From positions 1 through 7,929 of the forward strand of contig CAYYZW010000277.1 of assembly GCA_964476375.1 (NCBI GenBank): a stretch of 7,929 nt of DNA. Direction: 5' to 3'. Of the stretch, positions 1-6,690 are shown in pieces (the stretch's first letter is position 1; every line of letters begins with the position of its first letter). The notes under the pieces were generated by a model. The model was not told the origin of the DNA. It saw only the letters and a list, made by a program, of their open reading frames with translations, and did not search any database. The position numbers and the translations under genes are program-made. The DNA is from SAT2750 sp964476375 (GTDB lineage Bacteria; Planctomycetota; Planctomycetia; Pirellulales; Pirellulaceae).

Positions 1-1068
1 AGTCCCTACCTCAACACGATGCCCGCCCCGTTTGTGAGTTTCCAGGTGGCGGGAGGGGACTTTGCCGCGCACCGGACCGTGATCGACAATGCCTTCCTGA
101 CCGAGAAACAGGTCTACCTGGCTTCACCGACCGCCGGCTGGCAGCAGTTCTCGACATTCCCCGCCATGGCGGAGCGGCATATCTTCCTGGAGTACGTCAC
201 CAAGACCTCCAACCCGAATTTCCCACCCCGGGTCGGACTGGGAGGAGCGACCACGGCCGCCCAGGAGGCGGACCCTCGCAGCTGGTTCTGCATTTCCCGA
301 ATCCTCCTCCACAAGCAGGCGGGCTCGCCGGCCGACGAGCTGGGCCGTTTTACCGACCTGCTTGCCGGGGATCCGCCGACGTCGCTCCCGGAGGTCCGCG
401 ACCGTTTTCGCAGCTGGTCCCGTGCAGCGGTGATGCGATGGAAACAGGGCCAGGCAGGGGATGAGGACGTGCTGGTCATCAACTGGCTGCTGGAGCAGAA
501 GTGGATCCGCAACCAGCGAAACCTGGCCGGTATCGAGGACATTCTTTCTGCCTACCGGCAGACCGAGGAGAGGATCCTTGTCCCACAGACGGTCAATGGC
601 CTGGCCGACCTGGATCCCGGCTTCGATTACCCGCTCAACATCCGTGGCGATTACAACCAGCTTGGCGACCCGGTATCCCGGGGAGCTCCACGGGCCCTGA
701 CTCCCGGCGGCAACAGTGAATTCAACGAGACCGGGAGCGGTCGGCTGCAACTGGCCGAGATCGTGGCCAGCCCGGACCATCCGCTGACCGCGCGGGTTTA
801 TGTCAACCGGACCTGGCACTGGCTTTTCGGAACCGGTATCGTTGCCACGCCCAGCGACTTTGGCCAGCTCGGCCAGCAGCCCTCCCATCCGCACCTGCTG
901 GACTGGCTGACCCATCGTTTCATCCAGGAAGGCTGGTCCACCAAGCAGCTGATTCGGATGATCGTCCGCAGCCAGACCTGGCAGCAGTCCGGCCAGGTAT
1001 CGGAGGAAGGCCTTACCGTGGACCCGGAAAACAGGCTCCTGCATCACTACCCGCTACGGCGACTGTAA
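1..1068 (+). CDS. DUF1553 (PSD1) protein, upstream fragment; 5' end outside window, 3' end cut by in-frame stop
   Basis: The frame is open from base 1, so the real start lies upstream; the ATG at 19 is merely the first Met in the window and has no initiation signal. The first ~320 bases encode a beta-rich stretch (about VAGGDFAAHRTVIDN to PRVGLGG and DPRSWF) resembling the sugar-binding-like insert of planctomycete DUF1549/DUF1553 proteins. A typical PSD1 core follows: RGDYNQLGDPVSRG (about 640-685), SGRLQLAEIVASPDHPLTAR, VNRTWHWLFGTGIVATPSDF and SHPHLLDWL (about 736-909). The frame stops at TAA 1066-1068 right after PLRRL, in the middle of the conserved RRLEAExIRDA block. Full-length relatives usually carry cytochrome c-like PSC1 and DUF1549 domains further upstream, which cannot be seen here. 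The family is predicted to be exported; its activity is unknown. The family call is confident. Whether this fragment is functional is doubtful. Confidence 0.85.
   Translation, partial: SPYLNTMPAPFVSFQVAGGDFAAHRTVIDNAFLTEKQVYLASPTAGWQQFSTFPAMAERHIFLEYVTKTSNPNFPPRVGLGGATTAAQEADPRSWFCISRILLHKQAGSPADELGRFTDLLAGDPPTSLPEVRDRFRSWSRAAVMRWKQGQAGDEDVLVINWLLEQKWIRNQRNLAGIEDILSAYRQTEERILVPQTVNGLADLDPGFDYPLNIRGDYNQLGDPVSRGAPRALTPGGNSEFNETGSGRLQLAEIVASPDHPLTARVYVNRTWHWLFGTGIVATPSDFGQLGQQPSHPHLLDWLTHRFIQEGWSTKQLIRMIVRSQTWQQSGQVSEEGLTVDPENRLLHHYPLRRL
1066..1068 (+). other. In-frame TAA interrupting the DUF1553 reading frame
   Basis: The codons read CGG CGA CTG TAA GCA GAG TCC ATA CGC GAC, that is R-R-L-stop-A-E-S-I-R-D. 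PSD1 proteins normally have R-R-L-E-A-E-(A/S)-I-R-D here, so TAA sits where GAA is expected; one G-to-T change explains it. The same frame continues with recognisable family sequence to the TAG at 1612-1614. TAA ends the genes at 3100, 4159 and 6617, so general reassignment of TAA is not plausible. A recent nonsense mutation, a sequencing or assembly error, or readthrough are the options. Confidence 0.9.
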
Positions 1069-1614
1069 GCAGAGTCCATACGCGACGCCATCCTGGCGGT
1101 GTCGGGCAGGCTGGACACGGCCCTTTATGGCCCGACCACGATCCCACCGCGAGCCAACGAGGACGGTCAGAAGCGTCTTTTCTCCGGCCCGCTGGATGGC
1201 AACGGGCGGCGGTCGATCTACACCCGGATCACGATCATGGAGCCCCCGCGGTTCCTCTCGCTGTTTAACCAGCCCAAGCCCAAGATCCCCACCGGCCGCC
1301 GGGACAGCACCAATACCCCCTCGCAGTCCCTGGCTCTTTTGAATGACCCCTTTGTCATCTCCCAGGCCAGCTTCTGGGCCGGGCAGCTCATCCCACGGGA
1401 GAACGACTCCATCGACAAGCGAATCGAGATGATGTTCCAGCGGGCCTATGCCAGGGCCCCGGAAGAGAAGGAACGTGGTCGCTGGCACCAGGCGGTCGAG
1501 GAACTGGCCATGCTGCATGGTGTGGAGCAGGGGGACCTGCTCGGCAGCCAGCAGGTCTGGCAGGAAATCGCTCATGCGTTTTTCAACACGAAAGAGTTCA
1601 TTTACTTAAGATAG
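1069..1614 (+). pseudogene. DUF1553 (PSD1) protein, C-terminal fragment downstream of the in-frame stop
   Basis: This is the direct in-frame continuation of the preceding fragment: about 181 residues from AESIRDAILAVSGRLD to the terminal KEFIYLR, ending at TAG 1612-1614. It holds the conserved C-terminal half of PSD1: SIRDAILAVSGRLD, RRSIYTRI, FLSLFNQP, RRDSTNTPSQSLALLNDPF, the FQRAYARAPEEKE helix and the closing HAFFNTKEFIYLR, which matches the family's usual ending (ALxNTKEFIYLR). No further stops or frameshifts occur, so damage beyond the single TAA is not visible. The first possible restart codons are GTG 1099 and ATG 1237; neither has a ribosome binding site, and both would yield a protein lacking the first half of the domain. 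It should be read together with 1-1068 as one gene. A DUF1501 gene follows after 84 nt, the standard arrangement for this family. Confidence 0.8.
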
Positions 1615-1635
1615 AGAAGAGAAAGCCTCTCTTTT
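1615..1635 (+). terminator. Weak candidate hairpin with T-run after the DUF1553 gene
   Basis: AAGAGA (1617-1622) can pair with TCTCTT (1628-1633) across a 5-nt AAGCC loop, extended by a G-T wobble and an A-T pair, and the right arm ends in TTTT. It starts directly after the TAG at 1614. The stem is A/T-rich and weak for a GC-rich genome, so it may be chance. The rest of the 84-nt gap (1636-1698) shows no Shine-Dalgarno sequence and no clear promoter. Confidence 0.2.
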
Positions 1636-1698
1636 GCGGGGCCTCTCAGGCAACGGCACAATTCAGAAGCGATTCTTCCACCGGTAATAGATAAGAAC

Positions 1699-3102
1699 AT
1701 GTCCAGTCGACGCGATTTTCTCAGGTACACGTCCAACGGTTTTGGCATGCTGGCACTGGCCGGCCTGCTGGCCGAGGAGACTGCCGCGGCACGCAAGGGC
1801 CGGCCTGCCGGCCCCCATCACACGCCGCGTGCCAAGAACGTGATCTTCTGTTTCATGGACGGCGGGCCCAGCCACGTCGACTCCTTTGATTACAAGCCGG
1901 AACTGGCTCGCCAGCAGGGCAAGCCGATCGGAGAGGAGGGGGTTTCGCGACTCTCCCAGAGCAGCCCCGGTCGCGTCTGGATGGGGAGTCCCCGGAAGTT
2001 CCAGAAACGCGGGGAGAGCGGGCTCTGGGTCAGTGACCTCTTTCCCCACCTGGCACAGATCGCCGATGATCTCTGCGTCGTCCACTCGATGCGGGGGATC
2101 CAGCCGCTGCACGGCCAGCAGGCCCTGCTGCTGCACACCGGCCGCGTGACCGGGGGCGCCCCGAGCCTCGGTTCCTGGATTTCCTATGGACTGGGGACGG
2201 AAAACAAGGACCTCCCCTCCTACGTCCTGCTCAACAATGACTGGATCCCCAACGGTGGCTACGAGAATTTTGCCAGCGCTTTCCTGCCCGCCAGCCATGC
2301 CGCCACCCTGCTGCGGGCCAAGGGCGCCACGGTCGACAACATCGATCCGGCCGACGGGCTCGCCATCCAGCGCCGCAAGCTGCGGCTGCTTGCCTCCCAG
2401 GACCAGGCCTTTGCCCGGCGGACGTCCGACAGCGTGGCGATCGAGTCTGCGATCCGCAATTACGAGACCGCCTTCCGCATGCAGTCGTCCATCCCGGAGG
2501 TTGCCAGCATCCAGGATGAGCCCGAGCATATCCTCAAGATGTACGGTGTCGACAGCGATCACGATCTGAAACGCTATTACTCGCTGCAGTGCCTGCGGGC
2601 CCGACGGCTGGTCGAACGCGGGGTTCGTTTTATCGAGATCACCTGCCCACTGACCCACTCCAACAATTCCCCCTGGGACCAGCACGGGAACATCAAGAAG
2701 TACCACGAGGAAAACTCGCTGATCACTGGCCAGGCAGTCACCGGCCTGATCACCGACCTGAAACAGCGGGGACTGCTCGATGAGACGATCGTGATCTGGG
2801 CCGGGGAAATGGGCCGCACGCCCCACACGCCCAAGATCAGTGACACCTGCGGCCGGGACCACCATGTCAATGGCTACACTATTTTCATGGCAGGTGGCGG
2901 TTTTCGGGGCGGCATGACCTATGGCCAGACCGACCCTTTCGGGAACAGCGTGGCAGAAAACCCGCTCGCCATTCATGACATTCACGCCACCGTGCTTCAC
3001 CAGATGGGCCTGGACCATGAAAAACTTGTCTTCCGGTTTGGAGGCCGGGATGTGAGCCTGACCGACGTCCACGGACGCGTGGTAAGTGAACTCTTCAACT
3101 AA
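1699..3102 (+). CDS. DUF1501 family protein with Tat signal
   Basis: A 467-residue protein, full length for the family. It opens with a near-consensus twin-arginine motif, SRRDFLR (residues 3-9), then a hydrophobic segment (about 13-25) and an Ala-rich region (29-31) where cleavage is likely, so export in folded form is expected. Family landmarks follow in order: FMDGGPSHVDSFDYKP (52-67), PWDQHG (325-330), WAGEMGRTP (367-375), GRDHHVNGYT (385-394), FMAGGGFRGG (396-405) and DIHATVLHQMGLDHEKL (427-443). DUF1501 is placed, from general knowledge, in the alkaline phosphatase/sulfatase-like fold group, but it has no CxPxR sulfatase motif and its substrate is unknown. The ATG at 1699 is favoured because it puts the Tat motif at the very N-terminus; there is no Shine-Dalgarno sequence. 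The DUF1553 gene lies 84 nt upstream and the oxidoreductase 21 nt downstream, suggesting co-transcription. Family call very sure, function unknown. Confidence 0.95.
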   Translation: MSSRRDFLRYTSNGFGMLALAGLLAEETAAARKGRPAGPHHTPRAKNVIFCFMDGGPSHVDSFDYKPELARQQGKPIGEEGVSRLSQSSPGRVWMGSPRKFQKRGESGLWVSDLFPHLAQIADDLCVVHSMRGIQPLHGQQALLLHTGRVTGGAPSLGSWISYGLGTENKDLPSYVLLNNDWIPNGGYENFASAFLPASHAATLLRAKGATVDNIDPADGLAIQRRKLRLLASQDQAFARRTSDSVAIESAIRNYETAFRMQSSIPEVASIQDEPEHILKMYGVDSDHDLKRYYSLQCLRARRLVERGVRFIEITCPLTHSNNSPWDQHGNIKKYHEENSLITGQAVTGLITDLKQRGLLDETIVIWAGEMGRTPHTPKISDTCGRDHHVNGYTIFMAGGGFRGGMTYGQTDPFGNSVAENPLAIHDIHATVLHQMGLDHEKLVFRFGGRDVSLTDVHGRVVSELFN

Positions 3103-3123
3103 CTCCTTTTCAAGAACCACACC

Positions 3124-4161
3124 ATGCCGGACAAAATCAAGGTTGGCCTGATGACGCATGCCGGGGGCGCCCACGTGGGGGCCTACCTGGCGGCCCTAGC
3201 CGCGGCCGAGGAATGCGAGTCGGTGGTACTGGCCGCCCCGGACGGCCGCTACACGGCCGATGCCCAGCAGGCCCTGGGTGACAAGCTGAAGGGTTTTTAC
3301 ACCAGCTTCCGGGAAATGCTGACTGCCGAGAAACCGGAACTGGCCCTGGTCACGCTCGAGGCCCGCCTGGCCCCGCCCGTTATCGACCTGGCGCTGGACG
3401 CCAACTGCCATGTCTTTGCCGAGAAACCTGCCTGCGTGGAGACCCGTGATTTTGAACCCCTGCTGGAGAAAGCGGACAGCAAGCACCGTCACCTGATGCT
3501 GGCCCTGGCCAACCGGACCAACCCCGAGATCATGGCCGCCCGCGAACTGGTCTCCTCCGGCAGGATCGGCCGCATCTTTGGCGTCGACATGCACCTGATC
3601 GCCGACCAGACACGCCTGACGAAGACCGCTTACCACGACCAGTGGTTCGCGGACAAGGAACGGGCCGGGGGAGGCCACCTGATCTGGCTGGGCATCCACT
3701 GGCTGGACCTGGCGATGCACATCACCGGTTCCAATATCTCCACCGTGGCCGGCTTCACGACCAACATTGGCCGGCAGCCGGTGAACATCGAGGATTCGGC
3801 AACAGCCGCGCTCCAGTTTGACAACGGCGCGCTGGGAACGATGACCTCCGGCTACTACCTGGACAAGGGATATCACACCCACCTGCGGGTCTGGGGATCC
3901 AAGGGCTGGCTCAAGGTGGACACGATCGGGCCCACCGCGCTGGAATGGTACAGCACCGAGGGAGAAAATGCCGGCATGGTCCAGCAGTTCGAGGGGGAGA
4001 GAGAGCCTCGTGGCTACACCCCCTTTGTCCGCGAGGCAATTCGGGCGGCAGCCGGTCTCACCGAACCCCCGATCAGCAACCTTCACAGCCTGCGGGCCCT
4101 GGAGACCGTCCATGCCATCTACGAGGCGGCCGAGCGCGGCCGCAGCGTGGAGCTGGAGTAA
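3124..4161 (+). CDS. Gfo/Idh/MocA family oxidoreductase
   Basis: A 345-residue protein of normal family length and without a signal peptide, hence probably cytoplasmic. The N-terminal half is a Rossmann-type NAD(P)-binding domain ending in the hallmark AEKP (residues 99-102) after CHVF. The C-terminal half is the alpha/beta domain: GRIGRIFGVD (146-155), GGGHLIWLGIHWLDLAMHITG (182-202) with the GxHxxD signature whose H192 and D195 match the usual active-site positions, and the closing helix SLRALETVHAIYEAAERGRSV (322-342). Members oxidise or reduce sugars, inositols and related polyols; the substrate cannot be read from the sequence. The glycine-rich nucleotide-binding loop is unusual: THAGGA (11-16) stands where GxGxxG/A is normal. 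The start follows the DUF1501 stop by 21 nt, with no Shine-Dalgarno sequence. With the sulfatase and DUF1080 genes downstream it fits a carbohydrate-use cluster. Confidence 0.93.
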   Translation: MPDKIKVGLMTHAGGAHVGAYLAALAAAEECESVVLAAPDGRYTADAQQALGDKLKGFYTSFREMLTAEKPELALVTLEARLAPPVIDLALDANCHVFAEKPACVETRDFEPLLEKADSKHRHLMLALANRTNPEIMAARELVSSGRIGRIFGVDMHLIADQTRLTKTAYHDQWFADKERAGGGHLIWLGIHWLDLAMHITGSNISTVAGFTTNIGRQPVNIEDSATAALQFDNGALGTMTSGYYLDKGYHTHLRVWGSKGWLKVDTIGPTALEWYSTEGENAGMVQQFEGEREPRGYTPFVREAIRAAAGLTEPPISNLHSLRALETVHAIYEAAERGRSVELE

Positions 4162-4225
4162 CCCCGCGGGCCACCCGGCCATTCTGTCGAGAAATTCACC
4201 AGGGACCACGTGCCCCTCATCTTCC

Positions 4226-4230
4226 AAGGA
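4226..4230 (+). promoter_or_regulatory. Shine-Dalgarno sequence for the sulfatase gene
   Basis: AAGGA lies 7 nt before the ATG at 4238, an optimal spacing. It is the only convincing ribosome binding site in the window and fixes the sulfatase start, against in-frame upstream starts that would overlap the oxidoreductase gene. The rest of the 76-nt gap holds only short GC-rich palindromes (for example CCCGCGGG at 4163-4170) with no T-run, so no terminator is called. Confidence 0.6.
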
Positions 4231-4237
4231 CCACTCC

Positions 4238-5746
4238 ATGAAATCGCTTCCCGTTCGCCGCCGACTCCCCCTCGCCCTTCTCATCCTGGCCGCGATGGCC
4301 GCGCCGGACCGCATGATCGAGGCGGCGGACCTGGCTGGAAGTCGCCCGAACATTATCCTCGTCATGACGGACGACCAGGGAATGGGTGATCTCTCCTGCA
4401 TGGGCAACAAGACCCTGCGGACACCGCACCTGGACCGGCTCTACACGATCTCCACCCGCTTTACGGATTTTCATGTCAGCCCGACCTGTGCCCCCACGCG
4501 CTCGGCAATTATGAGTGGCCGGCACGAGTTTCGTAACGGCGTGACCCACACGATCAAGGAACGGGAGCGGATGGCGCTTTCCACCACCACCTTCCCAAAG
4601 CTGCTTCACCAGGGCGGCTACGCGACCGGCATCTTCGGCAAGTGGCACCTGGGGGACGAGGACGCTTACCAGCCCTACAACCGCGGTTTCAGCGAGGTCT
4701 TTATCCACGGGGCGGGTGGGATCGGGCAGTCGTACCCGGGAAGCTGCGCGGACTTTCCGCCCAACCGGGTCAAGGAGACCCGCTATTTTGATATCGCCGC
4801 CCTGCACAATGAGACGATCGTCAAGACCGAGGGATTCTGCACCGACGTCTTCTTCCAGGCCGCGCTGGGTTTCATCAAGCAGCAGCACCAGGCCAAAACC
4901 CCCTTCTTTGCCTACATCAGCACCAACGCGCCGCACGGCCCGATGATCGCCCCTGCCAGTTACAAGAAGCGATTCGCCGACCTGGGCTGGGAGGAAAAGA
5001 CCCAGGGCCGCTACGGCATGATCGAGAACCTCGACGATAACGTCGGCCTGCTGATGAAGAAGCTGGACGAGTGGAAGCTCTGGGAGAACACGCTGGTGAT
5101 CTTCATGACCGACAATGGCCAGGCCGGTGGGGGGGCCCGCAAGAATGGGAAGCCCCAGCGGATTTTCAGTGCCGGATTCAAGAGCGGCAAGGGATCCCCT
5201 TTCGAGGGAGGAACCCACGTGCCCGCCTTCTGGCGATGGAAGGGGGTCCTGGGCGAGGGAGTGGATGTGCCGGCCCTGACCGCGCACATCGACCTCTACC
5301 AGACATTCTGCCAGCTGGCCGGCGTGACGATCCCCGACGACATCCAGAAGATCGATGGTCGCTCGCTCGTGCCGCTGCTGGAGAACCCGGGGGCGGACTG
5401 GGCCGACCGGGAACTTTTCACTCACGTCGGCCGCTGGGAGAAGGGGGCTGACCCCAACCTGAGCAAGTTCAAGTCCTGTGCCGTGCGAAGCCAGCGCTGG
5501 CGGCTGGTCAATAACCAGCTTCTTTACGACATCACGGCGGACCCTTATGAAAAGACCAACGTGGCAGCGGACCATCCCGATGTGGTCCGCCGACTGCGAA
5601 AGGCGTATGACGCCTGGTGGAGCGACACGGTGCCACTGATGGTCAACGAGGACGCTCCCTATGCCGCCAGGCAACCCCAGGAGGTCCGCTACGAAAAACA
5701 GCTCAAGGATCGTGGGATCCCTCGCTGGTCGCCGCCGAAACTCTAG
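4238..5746 (+). CDS. Secreted Cys-type sulfatase (arylsulfatase family)
   Basis: A 502-residue enzyme that would hydrolyse sulfate esters, probably on carbohydrates, outside the cytoplasm. Residues 1-30 form a Sec-type signal: basic VRRR, hydrophobic LPLALLILAAMAA, then a polar region. The sulfatase core starts at RPNIILVMTDDQG (36-48; D45 and D46 are metal ligands). The signature C84-A-P-T-R followed by SAIMSGR carries the cysteine converted to formylglycine, so a maturation enzyme encoded elsewhere is needed. Other expected residues are GKWHLG (134-139), NAPHGP (230-235), TDNG (291-294; D292 and N293) and GKGSPFEGGTHVPA (317-330). The C-terminal part has LYDITADPYEKTNVA (429-443), typical of the smaller sulfatase subdomain. 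All catalytic positions are present, so it should be active. The AAGGA sequence at 4226 supports this start; the frame is open further upstream to 3968, but that part overlaps the oxidoreductase gene and lacks sulfatase features. The exact substrate class cannot be told. Confidence 0.95.
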   Translation: MKSLPVRRRLPLALLILAAMAAPDRMIEAADLAGSRPNIILVMTDDQGMGDLSCMGNKTLRTPHLDRLYTISTRFTDFHVSPTCAPTRSAIMSGRHEFRNGVTHTIKERERMALSTTTFPKLLHQGGYATGIFGKWHLGDEDAYQPYNRGFSEVFIHGAGGIGQSYPGSCADFPPNRVKETRYFDIAALHNETIVKTEGFCTDVFFQAALGFIKQQHQAKTPFFAYISTNAPHGPMIAPASYKKRFADLGWEEKTQGRYGMIENLDDNVGLLMKKLDEWKLWENTLVIFMTDNGQAGGGARKNGKPQRIFSAGFKSGKGSPFEGGTHVPAFWRWKGVLGEGVDVPALTAHIDLYQTFCQLAGVTIPDDIQKIDGRSLVPLLENPGADWADRELFTHVGRWEKGADPNLSKFKSCAVRSQRWRLVNNQLLYDITADPYEKTNVAADHPDVVRRLRKAYDAWWSDTVPLMVNEDAPYAARQPQEVRYEKQLKDRGIPRWSPPKL

Positions 5747-5842
5747 CGATCGGAGGCCATGACTGGCGATGGATCCCTCCGGCTGGCACAATAGAAGCCA
5801 CACGTGACAGAAAACAATTCCCCCCCGCACGGACATATTCCC

Positions 5843-6619
5843 ATGAAGACCAGGCTCCTCCTGACCGCCCTGCTGCTTCCCTGCCTGCTGCTCGCCCTCG
5901 GCGCCAACAAGAAAGAGAAGTGGATCTCGCTGTTTAACGGCAAGAACCTGGATGGCTGGACCGTCAAGATCAAGGGGTACGAGGCGGGAGAGAACTTTGG
6001 TGACACCTTCCGCGTCGAGGACGGCGTGATGAAGGTCGGTTATGCCAAGTACGAGAACTTCGAGAGCAAGTTCGGGCACATCTTTTACAAGCAGAGCTAC
6101 TCCCACTACCGCTTGCGGCTGGAGTACCGATTTCTCGGCGACCAGGTCCCGGGCGGCCCCGGCTGGGCCTTCCGAAACAGCGGCATCATGCTGCACTGCC
6201 AGGATCCCAAGACGATGGGCAAGAACCAGAATTTCCCGGTCTCGATCGAGGTCCAGCTGCTCGGCGGCAAGGAGACCGGCGACCGAACCACGGCCAACCT
6301 CTGCACGCCTGGCACCAACGTGGTCATGAACGGCGAGCTGGTCCGGCGTCACTGTACCGGCAGCACGTCCAAGACCTACCGCGGAGACGAATGGGTCACG
6401 GTCGAGGTCGAGGTCCGCGGCGGCGAGGTGATCAAGCACATCATGGACGGCAAAACCGTACTGACCTACGACAAGCCCCAGCTCGACGACCGCGACGCGG
6501 ATGCCCAGAAACTGATCAAGGATGGCAAGCTGCTGCTGGAGGACGGGTTTATCTCGCTGCAGTCGGAGAGCCATCCCTGTGAATTTCGCAAGGTCGAACT
6601 GCTGGTCCTGGACAAGTAA
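5843..6619 (+). CDS. Secreted DUF1080 protein (3-keto-disaccharide hydrolase family)
   Basis: A 258-residue protein with an N-terminal signal (MKTRLLLTALLLPCLLLALGA, residues 1-21; likely cut near ALGA) followed at once by the hallmark WISLFNGKNLDGW (27-39). Later landmarks are the beta-strands LRLEYRF (91-97), RNSGIMLHCQDP (111-122), FPVSIEVQLLGG (131-142), WVTVEVEVRGG (184-194) and the closing GFISLQSESHPCEFRKVEL (235-253). The whole is one concanavalin-like beta-sandwich of usual family length. The Pfam family (PF06439) is named for hydrolysis of 3-keto-disaccharides, the step after C3 oxidation of a glycoside. LLPC at 11-14 resembles a lipobox only loosely, so a lipoprotein is less likely. 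ATG 5843 is preferred over the in-frame GTG 5804, which would put a polar, proline-containing extension before the signal. There is no Shine-Dalgarno sequence. The 96-nt gap to the sulfatase holds a seven-C run (5820-5826) and nothing else I can support. Confidence 0.92.
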   Translation: MKTRLLLTALLLPCLLLALGANKKEKWISLFNGKNLDGWTVKIKGYEAGENFGDTFRVEDGVMKVGYAKYENFESKFGHIFYKQSYSHYRLRLEYRFLGDQVPGGPGWAFRNSGIMLHCQDPKTMGKNQNFPVSIEVQLLGGKETGDRTTANLCTPGTNVVMNGELVRRHCTGSTSKTYRGDEWVTVEVEVRGGEVIKHIMDGKTVLTYDKPQLDDRDADAQKLIKDGKLLLEDGFISLQSESHPCEFRKVELLVLDK

Positions 6620-6655
6620 CCCCTCGCTGGCAGGGTCAATCCGCCGGAATTTCTC

Positions 6656-6684
6656 TTGTTGGCAGCCCCCGAACCGTCGATAAT
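6656..6684 (+). promoter_or_regulatory. Candidate sigma-70-type promoter directly before the second DUF1501 gene
   Basis: TTGTTG (6656-6661) and GATAAT (6679-6684) are separated by exactly 17 nt. The -10 box matches the consensus at five of six positions and the -35 box at three of six. The expected transcription start, about 6-7 nt after the -10 box, falls on or beside the ATG at 6691, which would give a leaderless mRNA. This is a comparatively AT-rich patch in GC-rich DNA and it separates the second DUF1501 gene from the DUF1080 gene. No strong terminator is visible in 6620-6655; CCCT/AGGG (6621-6635) makes only a 4-bp stem. Confidence 0.45.
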
Positions 6685-6690
6685 TGCATC

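Noticed and set aside
1066..1068. Recoding of TAA as an amino acid, or an alternative genetic code
   Set aside because: TAA terminates three other genes in the window at the expected family C-termini, and no recoding structure is evident near the codon.
1663..3174. Open frame of 503 codons on the - strand opposite the first DUF1501 gene
   Set aside because: Same codon-phase shadow effect; no domain or motif in the translation, and the sense strand holds an unmistakable DUF1501 gene.
4163..4180. GC-rich palindromes after the oxidoreductase stop (CCCGCGGG, GGCC-ACCC-GGCC) as a terminator
   Set aside because: Stems are only four base pairs, one has no loop, and no T-run follows.
3968..4237. 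N-terminal extension of the sulfatase reading frame by 90 codons
   Set aside because: It overlaps the end of the oxidoreductase gene, has no sulfatase features and would bury the signal peptide. ATG 4238 has a well-spaced AAGGA.
3196..4410. Open frame of 404 codons on the - strand opposite the oxidoreductase gene
   Set aside because: In phase with the sense gene and explained by avoidance of TTA/CTA/TCA; the protein has no recognisable family.
5759..5794. Eleven-codon open frame behind GGAGG (5752-5756) in the sulfatase-DUF1080 gap
   Set aside because: The distance from GGAGG to ATG is only 2 nt, the peptide is tiny and nothing supports translation or a leader-peptide role.
5784..5798. Possible sigma-54 promoter (TGGCAC with GG and GC 12 nt apart) before the DUF1080 gene
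   Set aside because: The GG/GC spacing is right, but the -12 element reads AAGC and not TTGC, and such matches are common by chance in GC-rich sequence. No enhancer-type sites were seen.
4217..6574. Open frame of 785 codons on the - strand crossing the sulfatase and DUF1080 genes
   Set aside because: It is in codon phase with both + strand genes, which happen to share a frame. Its stops would need sense codons TTA, CTA or TCA, which are rare in this GC-rich DNA. The translation shows no recognisable domain, while both sense genes are complete known families.
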